DNA of 64,000 nucleotides from Rhodospirillaceae bacterium (GCA_016792585.1 JAEULB010000122.1:1-64000), one strand, 5' to 3'; shown: positions 12,006 through 20,949, numbered from the stretch's first letter. Notes: generated by a model not told the origin, from the sequence alone. A program made the numbers and translations.

Positions 12006-12706
12006 TCCCACACGCTCCCAGTCATCAGCGCGCGCGTCTCTTCCACCGCGACGTCCCAGATCGCCTGCATCTCCTTGTCATCGCGCTGGTAGTAGCCGCC
12101 ATAGTTGCCGTCGCCGATCACCTGGCGCACGCCGTCGGGGCCGCGGTCCTTGATCTTGGACATGTCGACCATGGGCTTGCGCTGTGTCGGCATCTCGACA
12201 CCGGGAAGCCGCGTCCAGGGAAAGTTCTCGAGCCACGAGGCGTGGGTCGCGATCGGATCGATCTCCAGCACCTTCTTCCAGGTCTTCGGCGCGTTGTACC
12301 AGTTGTGGAAGCGCGCGCGCGTTCCCGGATGGTCGCTCATCCACTCCATCGTCACCGCCATCGCCGGCGAGTTGCCGCCATGGCCGTTGACGATCAGCAC
12401 CCGGCGAAAGCCGGTCTTGTAGAGGCTCTCCAGCAGGTCGCGGATCAGCGCCATGTACGTGGACGCCCTGACCGACATCGTGCCCGGGAACGAGAGGTAA
12501 TAGGGCGTGATGCCGTAAGGAAGCACCGGGAAGACCGGGACGCCGAGCGGCTCGGCCGCCTCGACCGAGACGCGCTCGGACAGGATCGCGTCGACCGAGA
12601 GGCTGAGATAGCCGTGCTGCTCGGTCGAGCCGATCGGCAGCACGCAGCGATCGTCGCCCTTCAGATACTCCTCGACGATCGACCAGTTGGCGTCGCTGAT
12701 CCGCAT
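12002..12706 (-). CDS. Creatininase-family amidohydrolase (first paralogue)
   Basis: Metal-dependent amidohydrolase-like protein of 234 residues; the family includes creatininase and enzymes opening cyclic amides or acting on formamides. Signature pieces are LPIGSTEQHGYLSLSVD near the N-terminus, with the E-Q-H metal ligands and a downstream Asp, and the NGHGGN motif in the centre. I chose the ATG at 12706 because AAGGG lies seven bases before it; a TTG five codons further upstream is also open. The residues after EQHG read YLSL instead of the usual PHLP, so the pocket differs from creatininase. It leads a minus-strand operon and is divergent from a peptide-type binding protein. Confidence 0.88.
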   Translation of the reverse strand: MRISDANWSIVEEYLKGDDRCVLPIGSTEQHGYLSLSVDAILSERVSVEAAEPLGVPVFPVLPYGITPYYLSFPGTMSVRASTYMALIRDLLESLYKTGFRRVLIVNGHGGNSPAMAVTMEWMSDHPGTRARFHNWYNAPKTWKKVLEIDPIATHASWLENFPWTRLPGVEMPTQRKPMVDMSKIKDRGPDGVRQVIGDGNYGGYYQRDDKEMQAIWDVAVEETRALMTGSVWE

Positions 12707-12786
12707 GCGGGGGCCCTTCAACGTCCGTTCAGGCCGGCCACGCTACGCCGCGCGCGGGCCTCCACGCCAGAGCGAGTTTCCGTGCG

Positions 12787-12847
12787 CCGAAACAAGTGCA
12801 TTTCGGTAGACAGCCCCCCTCTTGCCGATAAGATAAGTTTTGCCGAT
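12787..12847. promoter_or_regulatory. Inverted and direct repeats in a divergent intergenic region (candidate operator)
   Basis: The roughly 215-base gap between the creatininase operon and the first binding-protein gene holds two repeat structures. CCGAAA and TTTCGG form an inverted repeat at 12787-12806 with an 8-base spacer. The octamer TTGCCGAT occurs twice, at 12822-12829 and 12840-12847, 18 bases apart centre to centre, separated by an AT-rich stretch. This is the kind of spacing a dimeric regulator could use on one DNA face. No promoter could be fixed with confidence. Confidence 0.35.
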
Positions 12848-12921
12848 CCGAGAAATCGCCTGCCCGAACGGGCCATGACTGGTCTCGTCCGCCTTCCGAA
12901 AACCACCCCCAGGAGGCTTCC

Positions 12922-14466
12922 ATGACGACGTACCGCCTGCCGCTTTCCGCCGGTCTCATCGTTGCGCTCGCGCTCGCCTCGGGCGCAGCGCTCGCCCAGA
13001 AGAAGGGCGGCGACATGATCATGGCGCAGCCCGCCGGAACCAACACGCTCGACCCGCATTTCACCGCCTCGGCCGCGGCGCGCAACATGATGCTCGGCAT
13101 GTACGAGACGCTGATGGCGATCGACGAGAACACCGCGCCGATCCCGCACCTCGCCGAGAAGGTTTCCGTCGCCGAGGACGGCCTCACCTACACCTTCGCG
13201 CTCCGCAAGGGCGTCAAGTTCCACACCGGCAAGGAGATGACGTCTGCCGACGTCAAGGCGTCGTTCGACCGCTTCGGGCAGCTGAGCCCGGAGAAGACGA
13301 CGATGGCGTCGGTCGACCGCATCGACACGCCCGATCCCTACACCGTCGTCTTCAAGATGAAGGCGCTCGACACCTCTTTCCTCGACCGCCTGGCCTCGCC
13401 CGCCTCGCCGACGACGATCATCCCCGCCGAGGAAGCGGTGAAGCCGGTCAACAAGACCAACAACATCTCGACCGGTCCCTACCAGTTCGTCGAGTGGGAG
13501 CCCGACACCCACCTCAAGGTGAAGCGCTTCGACGGCTACGCCGCGGCGCCCGGCAAGGCCGCCGACGGTCTCGGCGGCAAGAAGACCGCCTATTTCGACA
13601 CGGTGACCGTCCGCATCATCCGCGAGGCCTCGGCGCGCGTCGCCGCGCTCGAAGCCGGGCAGGTCCAGTACGTCGAGGACGTGCCGGTGCTGGCCGCCCA
13701 GCGTCTTGCCGGCAACGCCAAGCTCAAGGTCGTGGACCTGCTTCCGGCAGCTCAGCCGGTGATGCTGATCAACTCGGTGCAGGCGCCGACCAACAACGCG
13801 AAGCTCCGCCAGGCGATGCAGGCCGCGATCGACATGAAGGAGGTCATGACCGCGGCGACCGACGGCAACTTCAAGCTCAACCACTCCTTCGTCTATCCGA
13901 ACAACCCCTACTTCAACGACGCCGGGAAGCCGTACTACAGCGTCAACGACTCCAAGAAGGCGAAGCAGCTGCTGGCCGAGTCCGGTTACAAGGGTGAGCC
14001 GATCGTCATGCTCACCAACAAGGACTACCAGTACATGTACAAGTCGGCGCTGGTGATGTCCGAGCAGCTGAAGGACCTCGGCATCAACATCAAGCTGGAG
14101 GTCCTGGACTGGCCGACCATGGCGGACCTCTCGCGCAAGCGCGAAGGCTGGAACATGGCGGCCTCGGGCCTGGCGATCCAGCCCTTCGTCGGCCCCTACA
14201 GCTTCATGAAGCTGTTCTGGGGGGCGACGCACATCGCCTTCGCCGACAAGGACCCGGTCCTCGAGGAGGCGTGGACCAGGTTCAACAAGTCGCTCAAGCT
14301 CGAGGACCGCAAGGCGGCATGGACCCAGATCGAGGGTCGCATGGCCGACCAGGCCTATGTCTTCAAGCTCGGCGACTCCGGCAACAAGCTCGCCATGACG
14401 AAGAACCTCGGCGGCTTCAAACCCTATGCCGGCGCCGTCCGCATGTGGGACGTCTGGTTCGAGTAG
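12922..14466 (+). CDS. Peptide-type ABC transporter substrate-binding protein, class A (copy 1)
   Basis: Periplasmic extracytoplasmic binding protein of SBP family 5 (DppA/OppA fold), 514 residues. A Sec signal ends near ALA-QKKGG (about residue 27). Family landmarks include TLDPH, DGLTYTFALRKGVKFH and TSADVKASF, and the C-terminus ends MWDVWFE. An AGGAGG ribosome site precedes the ATG by eight bases. The mature protein shows no cysteine. It is clearly related to the binding protein at 20950 and is followed by its own DppB and DppC permeases. The ligand may be a di- or oligopeptide or another amine-containing compound; the family is too broad to say. Confidence 0.93.
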   Translation: MTTYRLPLSAGLIVALALASGAALAQKKGGDMIMAQPAGTNTLDPHFTASAAARNMMLGMYETLMAIDENTAPIPHLAEKVSVAEDGLTYTFALRKGVKFHTGKEMTSADVKASFDRFGQLSPEKTTMASVDRIDTPDPYTVVFKMKALDTSFLDRLASPASPTTIIPAEEAVKPVNKTNNISTGPYQFVEWEPDTHLKVKRFDGYAAAPGKAADGLGGKKTAYFDTVTVRIIREASARVAALEAGQVQYVEDVPVLAAQRLAGNAKLKVVDLLPAAQPVMLINSVQAPTNNAKLRQAMQAAIDMKEVMTAATDGNFKLNHSFVYPNNPYFNDAGKPYYSVNDSKKAKQLLAESGYKGEPIVMLTNKDYQYMYKSALVMSEQLKDLGINIKLEVLDWPTMADLSRKREGWNMAASGLAIQPFVGPYSFMKLFWGATHIAFADKDPVLEEAWTRFNKSLKLEDRKAAWTQIEGRMADQAYVFKLGDSGNKLAMTKNLGGFKPYAGAVRMWDVWFE

Positions 14467-14473
14467 CCGACAT

Positions 14474-14503
14474 GGCCGCGGCGTCCGACCCGGCGCCGCG
14501 GCC
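14474..14503 (+). promoter_or_regulatory. Intercistronic hairpin between binding-protein and permease genes
   Basis: GGCCGCGGCG and CGCCGCGGCC form a perfect 10-bp stem with a 10-base loop, starting eight bases after the binding-protein stop codon. There is no T-run after it, so it is more likely an mRNA-stabilising or attenuating hairpin than a full terminator. Such structures commonly keep binding-protein mRNA in excess over permease mRNA. Confidence 0.5.
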
Positions 14504-14525
14504 GCCTTCGGGAGCATCCTTCTAG

Positions 14526-15470
14526 ATGGGTGCGTTCATCGTCCGCCGGCTGCTGGTGACCATTGTCGTCCTGCTGCTGGTGAGCCTGATCTCCTTCTCC
14601 ATCATGCAGCTCGTTCCCGGCGACCCGGCCGTGGTGATGGCCGGCCTCGCCGCGACCGCCGACCAGATCCAGGCGATCCGCGTGCAGTTCGGCCTGGACA
14701 AGCCTTTTCACGTCCAGCTCGTCCGCTGGTACGCCGGCATCGCCGTCGGCGACATGGGCCAGTCGATGACGCTCGGCCGCGCCGTCGGCCAAGCGCTGAT
14801 CGAGCGCCTGCCGGCAACGATCGGGCTCGCACTGGTCGCCTTCGCGATGACGATCGTCATCGGTCTCAGCGCCGGCATCCTTGCCGCGATCCGTCAGAAC
14901 ACCTGGATCGACCAGCTGATCATGACGCTGGCCGTGGTCGGCGTCTCGGTGCCGTCGTTCTGGCTGGGGCTGATCCTCATCATCGTCTTCGCCGTCACTT
15001 TCGATCTCCTGCCGGCCGGCGGCTACGTCGCGTTCGCCCAGAGCCCGCGCGACTGGCTGGTGAGCCTGCTGCTGCCTGCCTTCTCGCTGGCGCTCCTGCA
15101 GGTGGGCCTGCTCGCCCGCATCACCCGCTCGGCCATGGTCGAGACGCTGCGCCAGGACTTCATCCGGACCGCCAAGGCCAAGGGCCTGCCGACCTGGATG
15201 GTGATCTGCAAGCACGCGCTGATGAACGTCATGGTGATGGTTGTGACGATCATCGGCATCGTCTTCAGCCTGATGCTGTCGGGCTCGGTGGTGATCGAGA
15301 CCGTGTTCTCGATCCCCGGCCTCGGCCGCCTGATGGCGAGCGCGATCCTGACCCGCGACTACCCGCTGATCCAGGGCGGGCTCCTGCTGACCGCGGCGAT
15401 GTTCGTGCTGATCAACCTGGTGGTCGACGTGCTCTACGCCTATCTCGACCCGCGCATCCGGTACGACTGA
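14526..15470 (+). CDS. Peptide-type ABC permease, DppB family (copy 1)
   Basis: Inner-membrane permease subunit of 314 residues with about six transmembrane helices. The N-terminus (IVRRLLVTIVVLLLVSLISF, then LVPGDPA) is typical of DppB/OppB. The cytoplasmic EAA-like coupling loop is seen around FIRTAKAKGL, and the C-terminus LLTAAMFVLINLVVDVLYAY-LDPR is the family ending. It has the same length as, and close similarity to, the permease at 22593. Its stop codon overlaps the start of the DppC partner (TGATG). It imports whatever the class A binding protein delivers. Confidence 0.95.
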   Translation: MGAFIVRRLLVTIVVLLLVSLISFSIMQLVPGDPAVVMAGLAATADQIQAIRVQFGLDKPFHVQLVRWYAGIAVGDMGQSMTLGRAVGQALIERLPATIGLALVAFAMTIVIGLSAGILAAIRQNTWIDQLIMTLAVVGVSVPSFWLGLILIIVFAVTFDLLPAGGYVAFAQSPRDWLVSLLLPAFSLALLQVGLLARITRSAMVETLRQDFIRTAKAKGLPTWMVICKHALMNVMVMVVTIIGIVFSLMLSGSVVIETVFSIPGLGRLMASAILTRDYPLIQGGLLLTAAMFVLINLVVDVLYAYLDPRIRYD

Positions 15471-16333
15471 TGGCCGCGACCTCGACCGCCCCGCTGGCAA
15501 ACGCGCCCTGGCGCCGGTATCTGCGCCACCCGATGTTCCTCACCGGCGCCATCCTCTGCCTCTCGGTAGTCCTGCTGGCGGTCTTCGCCGACCTGATCAC
15601 CACGCGCGCGCCGGAGCGCACGCGGGTCAGCCAGGCTTTCACGCCGCCCGGTGAGTCCTACCTGATGGGCGCGGACAATCTGGGCCGCGACGTCTGGAGC
15701 CGTGTCGCCTTCGGCTCGCGCGTCTCGATCGCGATCGGCTTCGCGACCGTGGTGCTCGCCGGCGTCGCCGGGACGCTGATCGGCCTGCTCTCGGGCTACT
15801 ACCGCAAGCTCGACGAGCCGCTGATGCGGGCGATGGACGCGCTGATGTCGTTCCCCGCCATCCTGCTCGCGGTCGGCATCACTGCGGCACTCGGGCCGTC
15901 GGCGACCAACGCGGTGATCGCGCTCGCCGTCGTCTATGCGCCGCGCACCGCCCGCATCGTCCGTGCCTCGACGCTGGTGCTGCGCGAGATGGACTTCGTC
16001 GCCGGTGCCAGGGCGGCCGGCGCGACCGACGCCCGCATCCTGCTCCGCCACCTGTTGCCGAACTGCCTCGGCCCGCTTGTGGTCCAGCTCACCTTCGTCT
16101 TCGCCTATGCGGTCCTGGCCGAAGCTGCGCTCAGCTTCCTCGGCATGGGGCCGCCGCCGCCTGCACCGACCTGGGGCAACATCATCGCCGACGGCCGCGA
16201 CTACCTGCGCGAGGCGGCCTGGATCTGCCTGTTTCCGGGAATGGCGATCTCGATCACCGTGCTCGGCCTCAACCTGCTCGGCGACGGGCTCCGTGACCTG
16301 CTCGACCCGCGCATGAAGATCCAGGAGTCCTGA
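15470..16333 (+). CDS. Peptide-type ABC permease, DppC family (copy 1)
   Basis: Second inner-membrane permease subunit, 287 residues. The ATG overlaps the stop of the DppB partner. DppC landmarks are the N-terminal HPMFLTGAIL helix, LMGADNLGRDVWSRVAFGSR before TM2, the coupling loop DFVAGARAAGATDARIL, and SFLGMGPPPPAPTWG near the end. The C-terminus is GLRDLLDPRMK. It pairs with the DppB at 14526. No ATPase gene follows; a second, four-cysteine binding protein comes next after 50 bases, so this permease pair must borrow ATPase subunits from another gene. Confidence 0.95.
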   Translation: MAATSTAPLANAPWRRYLRHPMFLTGAILCLSVVLLAVFADLITTRAPERTRVSQAFTPPGESYLMGADNLGRDVWSRVAFGSRVSIAIGFATVVLAGVAGTLIGLLSGYYRKLDEPLMRAMDALMSFPAILLAVGITAALGPSATNAVIALAVVYAPRTARIVRASTLVLREMDFVAGARAAGATDARILLRHLLPNCLGPLVVQLTFVFAYAVLAEAALSFLGMGPPPPAPTWGNIIADGRDYLREAAWICLFPGMAISITVLGLNLLGDGLRDLLDPRMKIQES

Positions 16334-16383
16334 TCCGGGAGCGTGCTACAGTTTGACATAAACAAAATGAAGGGGAGGCAAAC

Positions 16384-17949
16384 GTGCTTAGAGGAGCAAA
16401 GCTTGCGGGGGCCCTAGCCCTCCTCACCACCATCGCGTTCGCACCTGGCTACGCCCAGACCCTCAAGGTCGTGCCGCACGCCGACCTCCGCGTGCTCGAC
16501 CCGCATCTGGCCACGCCGCTGATCACCAAGATGCATGGCGCCGCAGTCTACGAGACGCTGCTCGCCTGGGACTCCAAGCTCAACATCAAGCCGGTCGCGG
16601 CCCAGTCGCTGTCGGTGTCGCCGGACCGGCTGACCTACACCTTCACGATGCGTCCGGGCGCAAAGTTCCATGACGGCTCGCCGGTCAGAGCGCAGGACGC
16701 GATCGCGTCGCTGAAGCGCTGGATGACGCGCGACTCCCTCGGCCGCCGGCTGAACGGCCTCGTCGCCGCCTACGAGGTGGTGAACGACCAGACCTTCCAC
16801 ATCAAGCTGAAGGAACCCGACTCCTTCGTCGAGTTCACGCTGGGCGCCACCGGCGCGCTCTTGCCGCAGATCATGCGCGAGAAGGAGGCGACGACCGACT
16901 CGGCGACGGCGGTCACCGAGATCATCGGCTCCGGCCCCTTCAAGTTCGTGAAGGGCGAGTACGTGCCGGGTGCGAAGGTCGTCTATGAGAAGAACAGGGA
17001 CTACGTGCCGCGCACCGAGGCGCCCGACGGGCTCACGGGCGCCCGCGTGGTCAAGGTCGACCGCGTCGAATGGACGATCATCCCCGATCCGGCGACGGCC
17101 GCCGCCGCGCTCAGCAAGGGCGAGGTCGACTACTGGGATACGGTCGCGCTCGACCAGCTTCCGGTGCTGGCCAAGAGCCCCGACGTCGTCACCGGCAAGC
17201 TGGTGCCGCTGCCCTATGTCGCCAACATCCGGATGAACCAGATCCAGCCGCCCTTCGACAACGTCAAGGTCCGCCAGGCGGTGGCGCATCTGCTCGACCA
17301 GAACGAGCTGATGCAGGCGGCCGTCGGCGATCCCGCCTGGTACGCGACCTGTTATGCCTACTTCGTCTGCGGCTCGCCCAACGCCACGCTGGCCGGCAGC
17401 GAGCCCTATTCGAAGCCGAGCGTCGCCAAGGCCAAGGAAGCGCTCGCCGCTTCCGGCTACAAGGGCGAGAAGGTCGTGATCCTCGGCACCAAGGAGCTGG
17501 CGCCGATCGGCGGCATGGTCGAGGTGCTGAACCAGCGCATGAAGGAGGCCGGCTTCAACGTCGAGCTCCGGATGATGGCCTGGGGCGTGCTGACCACGCT
17601 GATCAACAAGCATCCACCGGAAGCCGACAGCTGGCACATCTTCGCCACGTACTCGACCGGCGGCGTGATGCACCATCCGCTGACCAACATCTTCGCCGAC
17701 ATGGACTGCAACGCGAAGAACGTCGCCGGCTGGCCCTGCGACCAGGAGCAGATGAAGCTGAAGGCCGCATATCTCAAGGCATCCGGCGACGCGCAGAAGC
17801 CGGCGCTCGACGCGCTTCACAAGAAGCTCTGGGAGCAGGTCGTCTATGTACCGGGCGGCCAGTTCGACGCGCCCTTCGCCTGGCGGAAGAACCTCGAAGG
17901 CGTCGCACCCGCGGCGCTGCCGGTGTTCTGGAACATCACCAAGAAATAG
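16384..17949 (+). CDS. Peptide-type ABC substrate-binding protein, class B with four cysteines (copy 1)
   Basis: Family-5 periplasmic binding protein of 521 residues, started at GTG behind AAGGGGAGG. The Sec signal ends near GYAQ (about residue 23). The mature protein begins TLKVVPHADLRVLDPH. It differs from the class A proteins and matches the one at 27526 along its length. The shared features include two cysteine pairs: C-x5-C in TCYAYFVCG and C-x9-C in DCNAKNVAGWPC. These are the only cysteines in the mature chain, so two disulfide bonds are likely in the periplasm. It follows a DppBC pair with a 50-base gap and may use those permeases. Confidence 0.92.
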   Translation: MLRGAKLAGALALLTTIAFAPGYAQTLKVVPHADLRVLDPHLATPLITKMHGAAVYETLLAWDSKLNIKPVAAQSLSVSPDRLTYTFTMRPGAKFHDGSPVRAQDAIASLKRWMTRDSLGRRLNGLVAAYEVVNDQTFHIKLKEPDSFVEFTLGATGALLPQIMREKEATTDSATAVTEIIGSGPFKFVKGEYVPGAKVVYEKNRDYVPRTEAPDGLTGARVVKVDRVEWTIIPDPATAAAALSKGEVDYWDTVALDQLPVLAKSPDVVTGKLVPLPYVANIRMNQIQPPFDNVKVRQAVAHLLDQNELMQAAVGDPAWYATCYAYFVCGSPNATLAGSEPYSKPSVAKAKEALAASGYKGEKVVILGTKELAPIGGMVEVLNQRMKEAGFNVELRMMAWGVLTTLINKHPPEADSWHIFATYSTGGVMHHPLTNIFADMDCNAKNVAGWPCDQEQMKLKAAYLKASGDAQKPALDALHKKLWEQVVYVPGGQFDAPFAWRKNLEGVAPAALPVFWNITKK

Positions 17950-17974
17950 GCTCAACTGTTCTCCCACCTCCGAG

Positions 17975-18004
17975 GGGCCGGCTCTAGAGCCGGCCCTTCC
18001 TTCC
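17975..18004 (+). terminator. Rho-independent-type terminator after the class B binding protein
   Basis: GGGCCGGCTC-TA-GAGCCGGCCC is a perfect 22-base palindrome starting 25 bases past the stop codon and followed by the pyrimidine-rich TTCCTTCC. It would end or attenuate transcription before the dehydrogenase gene that starts at 18018. Confidence 0.65.
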
Positions 18005-18017
18005 TCGGCTTCGATCC

Positions 18018-19094
18018 ATGACCGACATCGTCGTCTCATCCGACGGCCTCAACGCCGCGATCCGCGCCATCCTGGCCGGCGCCGGCAGCAACGAGCGCGA
18101 GCAGAAGCTGGTCGCCGACCACCTGGTGCTCGCCAACCTCACCGGCCACGACTCCCACGGCGTCGGCATGCTGCCGAACTACATCGCCTCCGCCCGCGAG
18201 GGCCGGCACAAGGTCAACGGCAAGGCCGAGCTGGTGGTCGACGCCGGCGCGCTGATGACCTTCGACGGCGGCACCTCCTACGGTCAGGTCGTCGCCTTCG
18301 AGGCAATGACGCTCGCGATCGAGCGGGTGCGCCAGCACGGCGTCGCCGTCGTCTCGATCCGTAATTCCAACCATGTCGGGCGCATCGGCCATTGGGCCGA
18401 GCAATGCGCCGCGGCCGGCCTGGTCTCGATCCATTTCACCTGCGGCTTCGCCAACCGGACGCTGGTCGCACCCTTCGGCGGAACCGACGCCCGCTTCGGC
18501 ACCAACCCGTTCTGCGCCGGCTTCCCGCGCCCGGGCGAGGAACCGATCATCCTCGATTTCGCCACCTCGAAGATCGCCGCCGGCAAGGTCCGGGTCGCGA
18601 TGAACAAGGGCGAGACCTTGCCCGACGAGGTCCTGCTGAACGCCAAGGGCAAGCCGACGACCGATCCCAAGGACCTCTACGTGCCGCCGACCGGCGCGCT
18701 GCTGCCGATCGGCGGCCATAAGGGCTATGGGCTCGCGGTGATCTGCGAGCTGTTCGGCGGCGCTCTCTCCGGCGGCGGCACATGGACCAAGGCCAAGCTC
18801 GGCCGCAAGGTCAACGTCAACAACATGTTCTCTATCGTCGTCGATCCTGCCCGGCTTGGCGGCTCCGAGGTGATGGCCGAGGAGGCGCGGAATTTCGTCG
18901 AATGGGTCACCGCTTCGCCGCCGGCCGACGGCGTCGAGCGCGTGCTGCTGCCGGGCGAGCCCGAACGCCAGCGCAAGAGGAAGCGCCTCGCCGAAGGCAT
19001 CCCGATCGATCCCAACACCTGGGGCGAGGTCCTAGCCGCGGCCGAGTCCGTCGGCGTCGCCCGTACCCGCATCGGACAAGTCGCAGGACTCTGA
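18018..19094 (+). CDS. Malate/L-lactate/ureidoglycolate dehydrogenase-family oxidoreductase (Ldh_2)
   Basis: NAD(P)-dependent 2-hydroxyacid dehydrogenase of the Ldh_2 family, 358 residues, a fold unrelated to classical LDH. The typical N-terminal pieces are ADHLVLANLTGHDSHGVGMLP, and the middle has IRNSNHVGRIGHWAEQCA, the conserved catalytic and cofactor region. Members oxidise or reduce malate, lactate, ureidoglycolate or sulfolactate and dehydrogenate imines of cyclic amino acids, so the substrate is open. It is followed closely (10 bases) by an aldolase and then a D-2-hydroxyacid dehydrogenase. The three look like one module acting on keto- and hydroxy-acids. Confidence 0.92.
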   Translation: MTDIVVSSDGLNAAIRAILAGAGSNEREQKLVADHLVLANLTGHDSHGVGMLPNYIASAREGRHKVNGKAELVVDAGALMTFDGGTSYGQVVAFEAMTLAIERVRQHGVAVVSIRNSNHVGRIGHWAEQCAAAGLVSIHFTCGFANRTLVAPFGGTDARFGTNPFCAGFPRPGEEPIILDFATSKIAAGKVRVAMNKGETLPDEVLLNAKGKPTTDPKDLYVPPTGALLPIGGHKGYGLAVICELFGGALSGGGTWTKAKLGRKVNVNNMFSIVVDPARLGGSEVMAEEARNFVEWVTASPPADGVERVLLPGEPERQRKRKRLAEGIPIDPNTWGEVLAAAESVGVARTRIGQVAGL

Positions 19095-19104
19095 GGAGAG
19101 AAGA

Positions 19105-19878
19105 ATGCGCGAGAACCGCGTCAAGACGATCTGGAAGAAGGGCGGCATCGTGCTCGCCGGCAGCGTCAACCTCGACAGCCCCTACCTCGCCGAGCTGATC
19201 GCTCAAGTGGGCTTCGATTCGATCATTGTCGACATGCAGCACGCCCCGCTCGACTACAAGGGCATGCTCGCGAACCTGCAGGCGATCTCGACCACGCCTG
19301 CGATCCCGATCGTCCGCGTGCCGTGGAACCACCCGCCGCTGATCATGCAGGTGCTGGATGCCGGCGCCTATGGGGTGATCTGCCCGATGGTGAACAGCCG
19401 CGCCGATTGCCAGGCCTTCGTCGATGCCTGCTACTACGCGCCCAAGGGCATGCGCAGCTGGGGGCCGATCCGCGGCACGCTCTATGGTGGCCCCGACTAT
19501 TTCGAGCAGGCCAACGACACGATCCTGCCGATGATCCAGATCGAGACGATCCAGGCGATCGAGCGCATCGACGAGATCCTGAGCGTGCCGGGCCTGGGCG
19601 GCATCTATTTCGGGCCCGGTGACATGTCGATCACCCTCGGCCTTCACCCGCAGAAGAGCTACGAGAATCCGAAGCTGCTCAACGCGGTCGAGACGGCGAT
19701 GAAGGCCTGCCGCAAGCATGGCGTGCTCGCCGGGATCATGACGCCGAACGCGGAGTTCGCGAAGCAGGCGATCGCCTGGGGGGCGCAGCTGGTCACGCCC
19801 GGCTCCGACATCGGCTGGATCCGCGCCGGCTCGGCCAAGGCGCTGGCCGACTTCCGCGCCTTCGTCCCCGCTTCCTGA
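19105..19878 (+). CDS. HpcH/HpaI-family class II aldolase
   Basis: Metal-dependent aldolase of 257 residues that splits or forms 2-keto-3-deoxy acids, yielding pyruvate or a similar ketoacid. Metal ligands are seen as Glu in MIQIET and Asp in FGPGDMS; the substrate-binding arginine is in PIVRVPW. The TIM-barrel start SPYLAELIAQVGFDSIIVDMQH is characteristic. A GAGGAGAGAAG ribosome site precedes the ATG. It lies between an Ldh_2-type and a D-hydroxyacid dehydrogenase with 8-10 base gaps, so the three are almost certainly cotranscribed. The real aldol substrate cannot be told from 2-keto-3-deoxy-sugar acid or 4-hydroxy-2-oxoacid types. Confidence 0.92.
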   Translation: MRENRVKTIWKKGGIVLAGSVNLDSPYLAELIAQVGFDSIIVDMQHAPLDYKGMLANLQAISTTPAIPIVRVPWNHPPLIMQVLDAGAYGVICPMVNSRADCQAFVDACYYAPKGMRSWGPIRGTLYGGPDYFEQANDTILPMIQIETIQAIERIDEILSVPGLGGIYFGPGDMSITLGLHPQKSYENPKLLNAVETAMKACRKHGVLAGIMTPNAEFAKQAIAWGAQLVTPGSDIGWIRAGSAKALADFRAFVPAS

Positions 19879-19886
19879 GAGAGCCC

Positions 19887-20879
19887 ATGTCCAAGCCCAA
19901 GATCCTGATCTCGCCCTACCGCCTCAACAACTCGGCGCATCCCGAGCTTCAGCGCCTGAAGGCGGCCGGGCTCGACCTCGTGTTCAACCCTAACGGCCGC
20001 AACTTCACCCCCGACGAGCTGGCCAAGGCGCTCGATGGCTGCATCGGGACGATGGCCGGTGCGGAGAAGTACATCGAGCCGGTGTTCGAGGCAGCCAAGG
20101 ACCTGAAGGTGATCGCCCGCCTCGGCGTCGGCTGGGACGCGGTCGACGTCGACGCCGCGACCAGCCACGGTGTCGTGCTGGCGATGGCCTTCGGCTCCAA
20201 CCACGAGTCGGTCGCGGATCTCGCCTTCTCGATGATGGGGGCGCTGATGACGCGCCTCTTTGCCTACCAGGCGCAGATCACCGGCGGCGGCTGGCAGGCG
20301 CAGACCCACGACTCCCTGTGGAAGTCGACGATCGGCATCATCGGCCTCGGGCGCATCGGCAAGGCGGTCGCCCGCCGCGCCAAGGCCTTCGAGATGCGGA
20401 TCCTGGTCGACGACATCAAGCCGGACCATGCCTTCATCAAGGCGAACGGGCTCGAGTTGGTCGACAAGGACACGATCTTCCGCGAATCCGACATCGTGAC
20501 GCTCCACTGCTCGGCCAATGCCGAGACCGCCGACCTGATCAACGCCCGCACGCTCGGCCTGATGAAGCCATCGGCATTTCTAATTAACGCCGCCCGCGGC
20601 AGCATGGTCGACGAGCCGGCGCTGACCGAGGCGCTCGATTCCGGACGCATCGCCGGCGCCGGGCTCGACGTCTTCAAGAAGGAGCCGCCGGTCGGATCGC
20701 CCCTGATCAAGGCGAAGAACGCGATCTTCACGCCGCACGCGGCCGGCGGGAACAAGCGGGCCTTCGATGCGGCGATGACCATCTCGGTCGACAACATCCT
20801 GGCCGTCGCCGGCGGCGGGCGGCCGCGCGAGGACCTGGTGGTCAACCCTGAGGTGTGGCAGCGACCGCGCCGTCCCTAA
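19887..20879 (+). CDS. D-2-hydroxyacid dehydrogenase (phosphoglycerate dehydrogenase-like)
   Basis: NAD-dependent D-isomer-specific 2-hydroxyacid dehydrogenase of 330 residues. The Rossmann motif is GIIGLGRIGKAVA. The catalytic triad is visible as Arg in NAARGSMVDE, Glu in VFKKEPP and His in FTPHAAGG. It lacks the C-terminal ACT domain of biosynthetic SerA, so it is more likely a catabolic or detoxifying hydroxyacid enzyme. It closes the dehydrogenase-aldolase-dehydrogenase module; the next gene, a class A binding protein, starts 70 bases later behind an AT-richer leader. It could reduce the ketoacid product of the aldolase to a D-hydroxyacid, or run in reverse. Confidence 0.93.
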   Translation: MSKPKILISPYRLNNSAHPELQRLKAAGLDLVFNPNGRNFTPDELAKALDGCIGTMAGAEKYIEPVFEAAKDLKVIARLGVGWDAVDVDAATSHGVVLAMAFGSNHESVADLAFSMMGALMTRLFAYQAQITGGGWQAQTHDSLWKSTIGIIGLGRIGKAVARRAKAFEMRILVDDIKPDHAFIKANGLELVDKDTIFRESDIVTLHCSANAETADLINARTLGLMKPSAFLINAARGSMVDEPALTEALDSGRIAGAGLDVFKKEPPVGSPLIKAKNAIFTPHAAGGNKRAFDAAMTISVDNILAVAGGGRPREDLVVNPEVWQRPRRP

Positions 20880-20949
20880 ACGGGCTGGCATGGCGGGCCG
20901 CCGGAAATTTCGTATAGGATAACCCATCCGAATCCAGGGGAGGTGCCAC

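Noticed and set aside
12718-14517. Minus-strand frame opposite the class A binding protein
   Set aside because: Covers the ribosome site and the whole of a well-supported plus-strand gene; composition is not protein-like.
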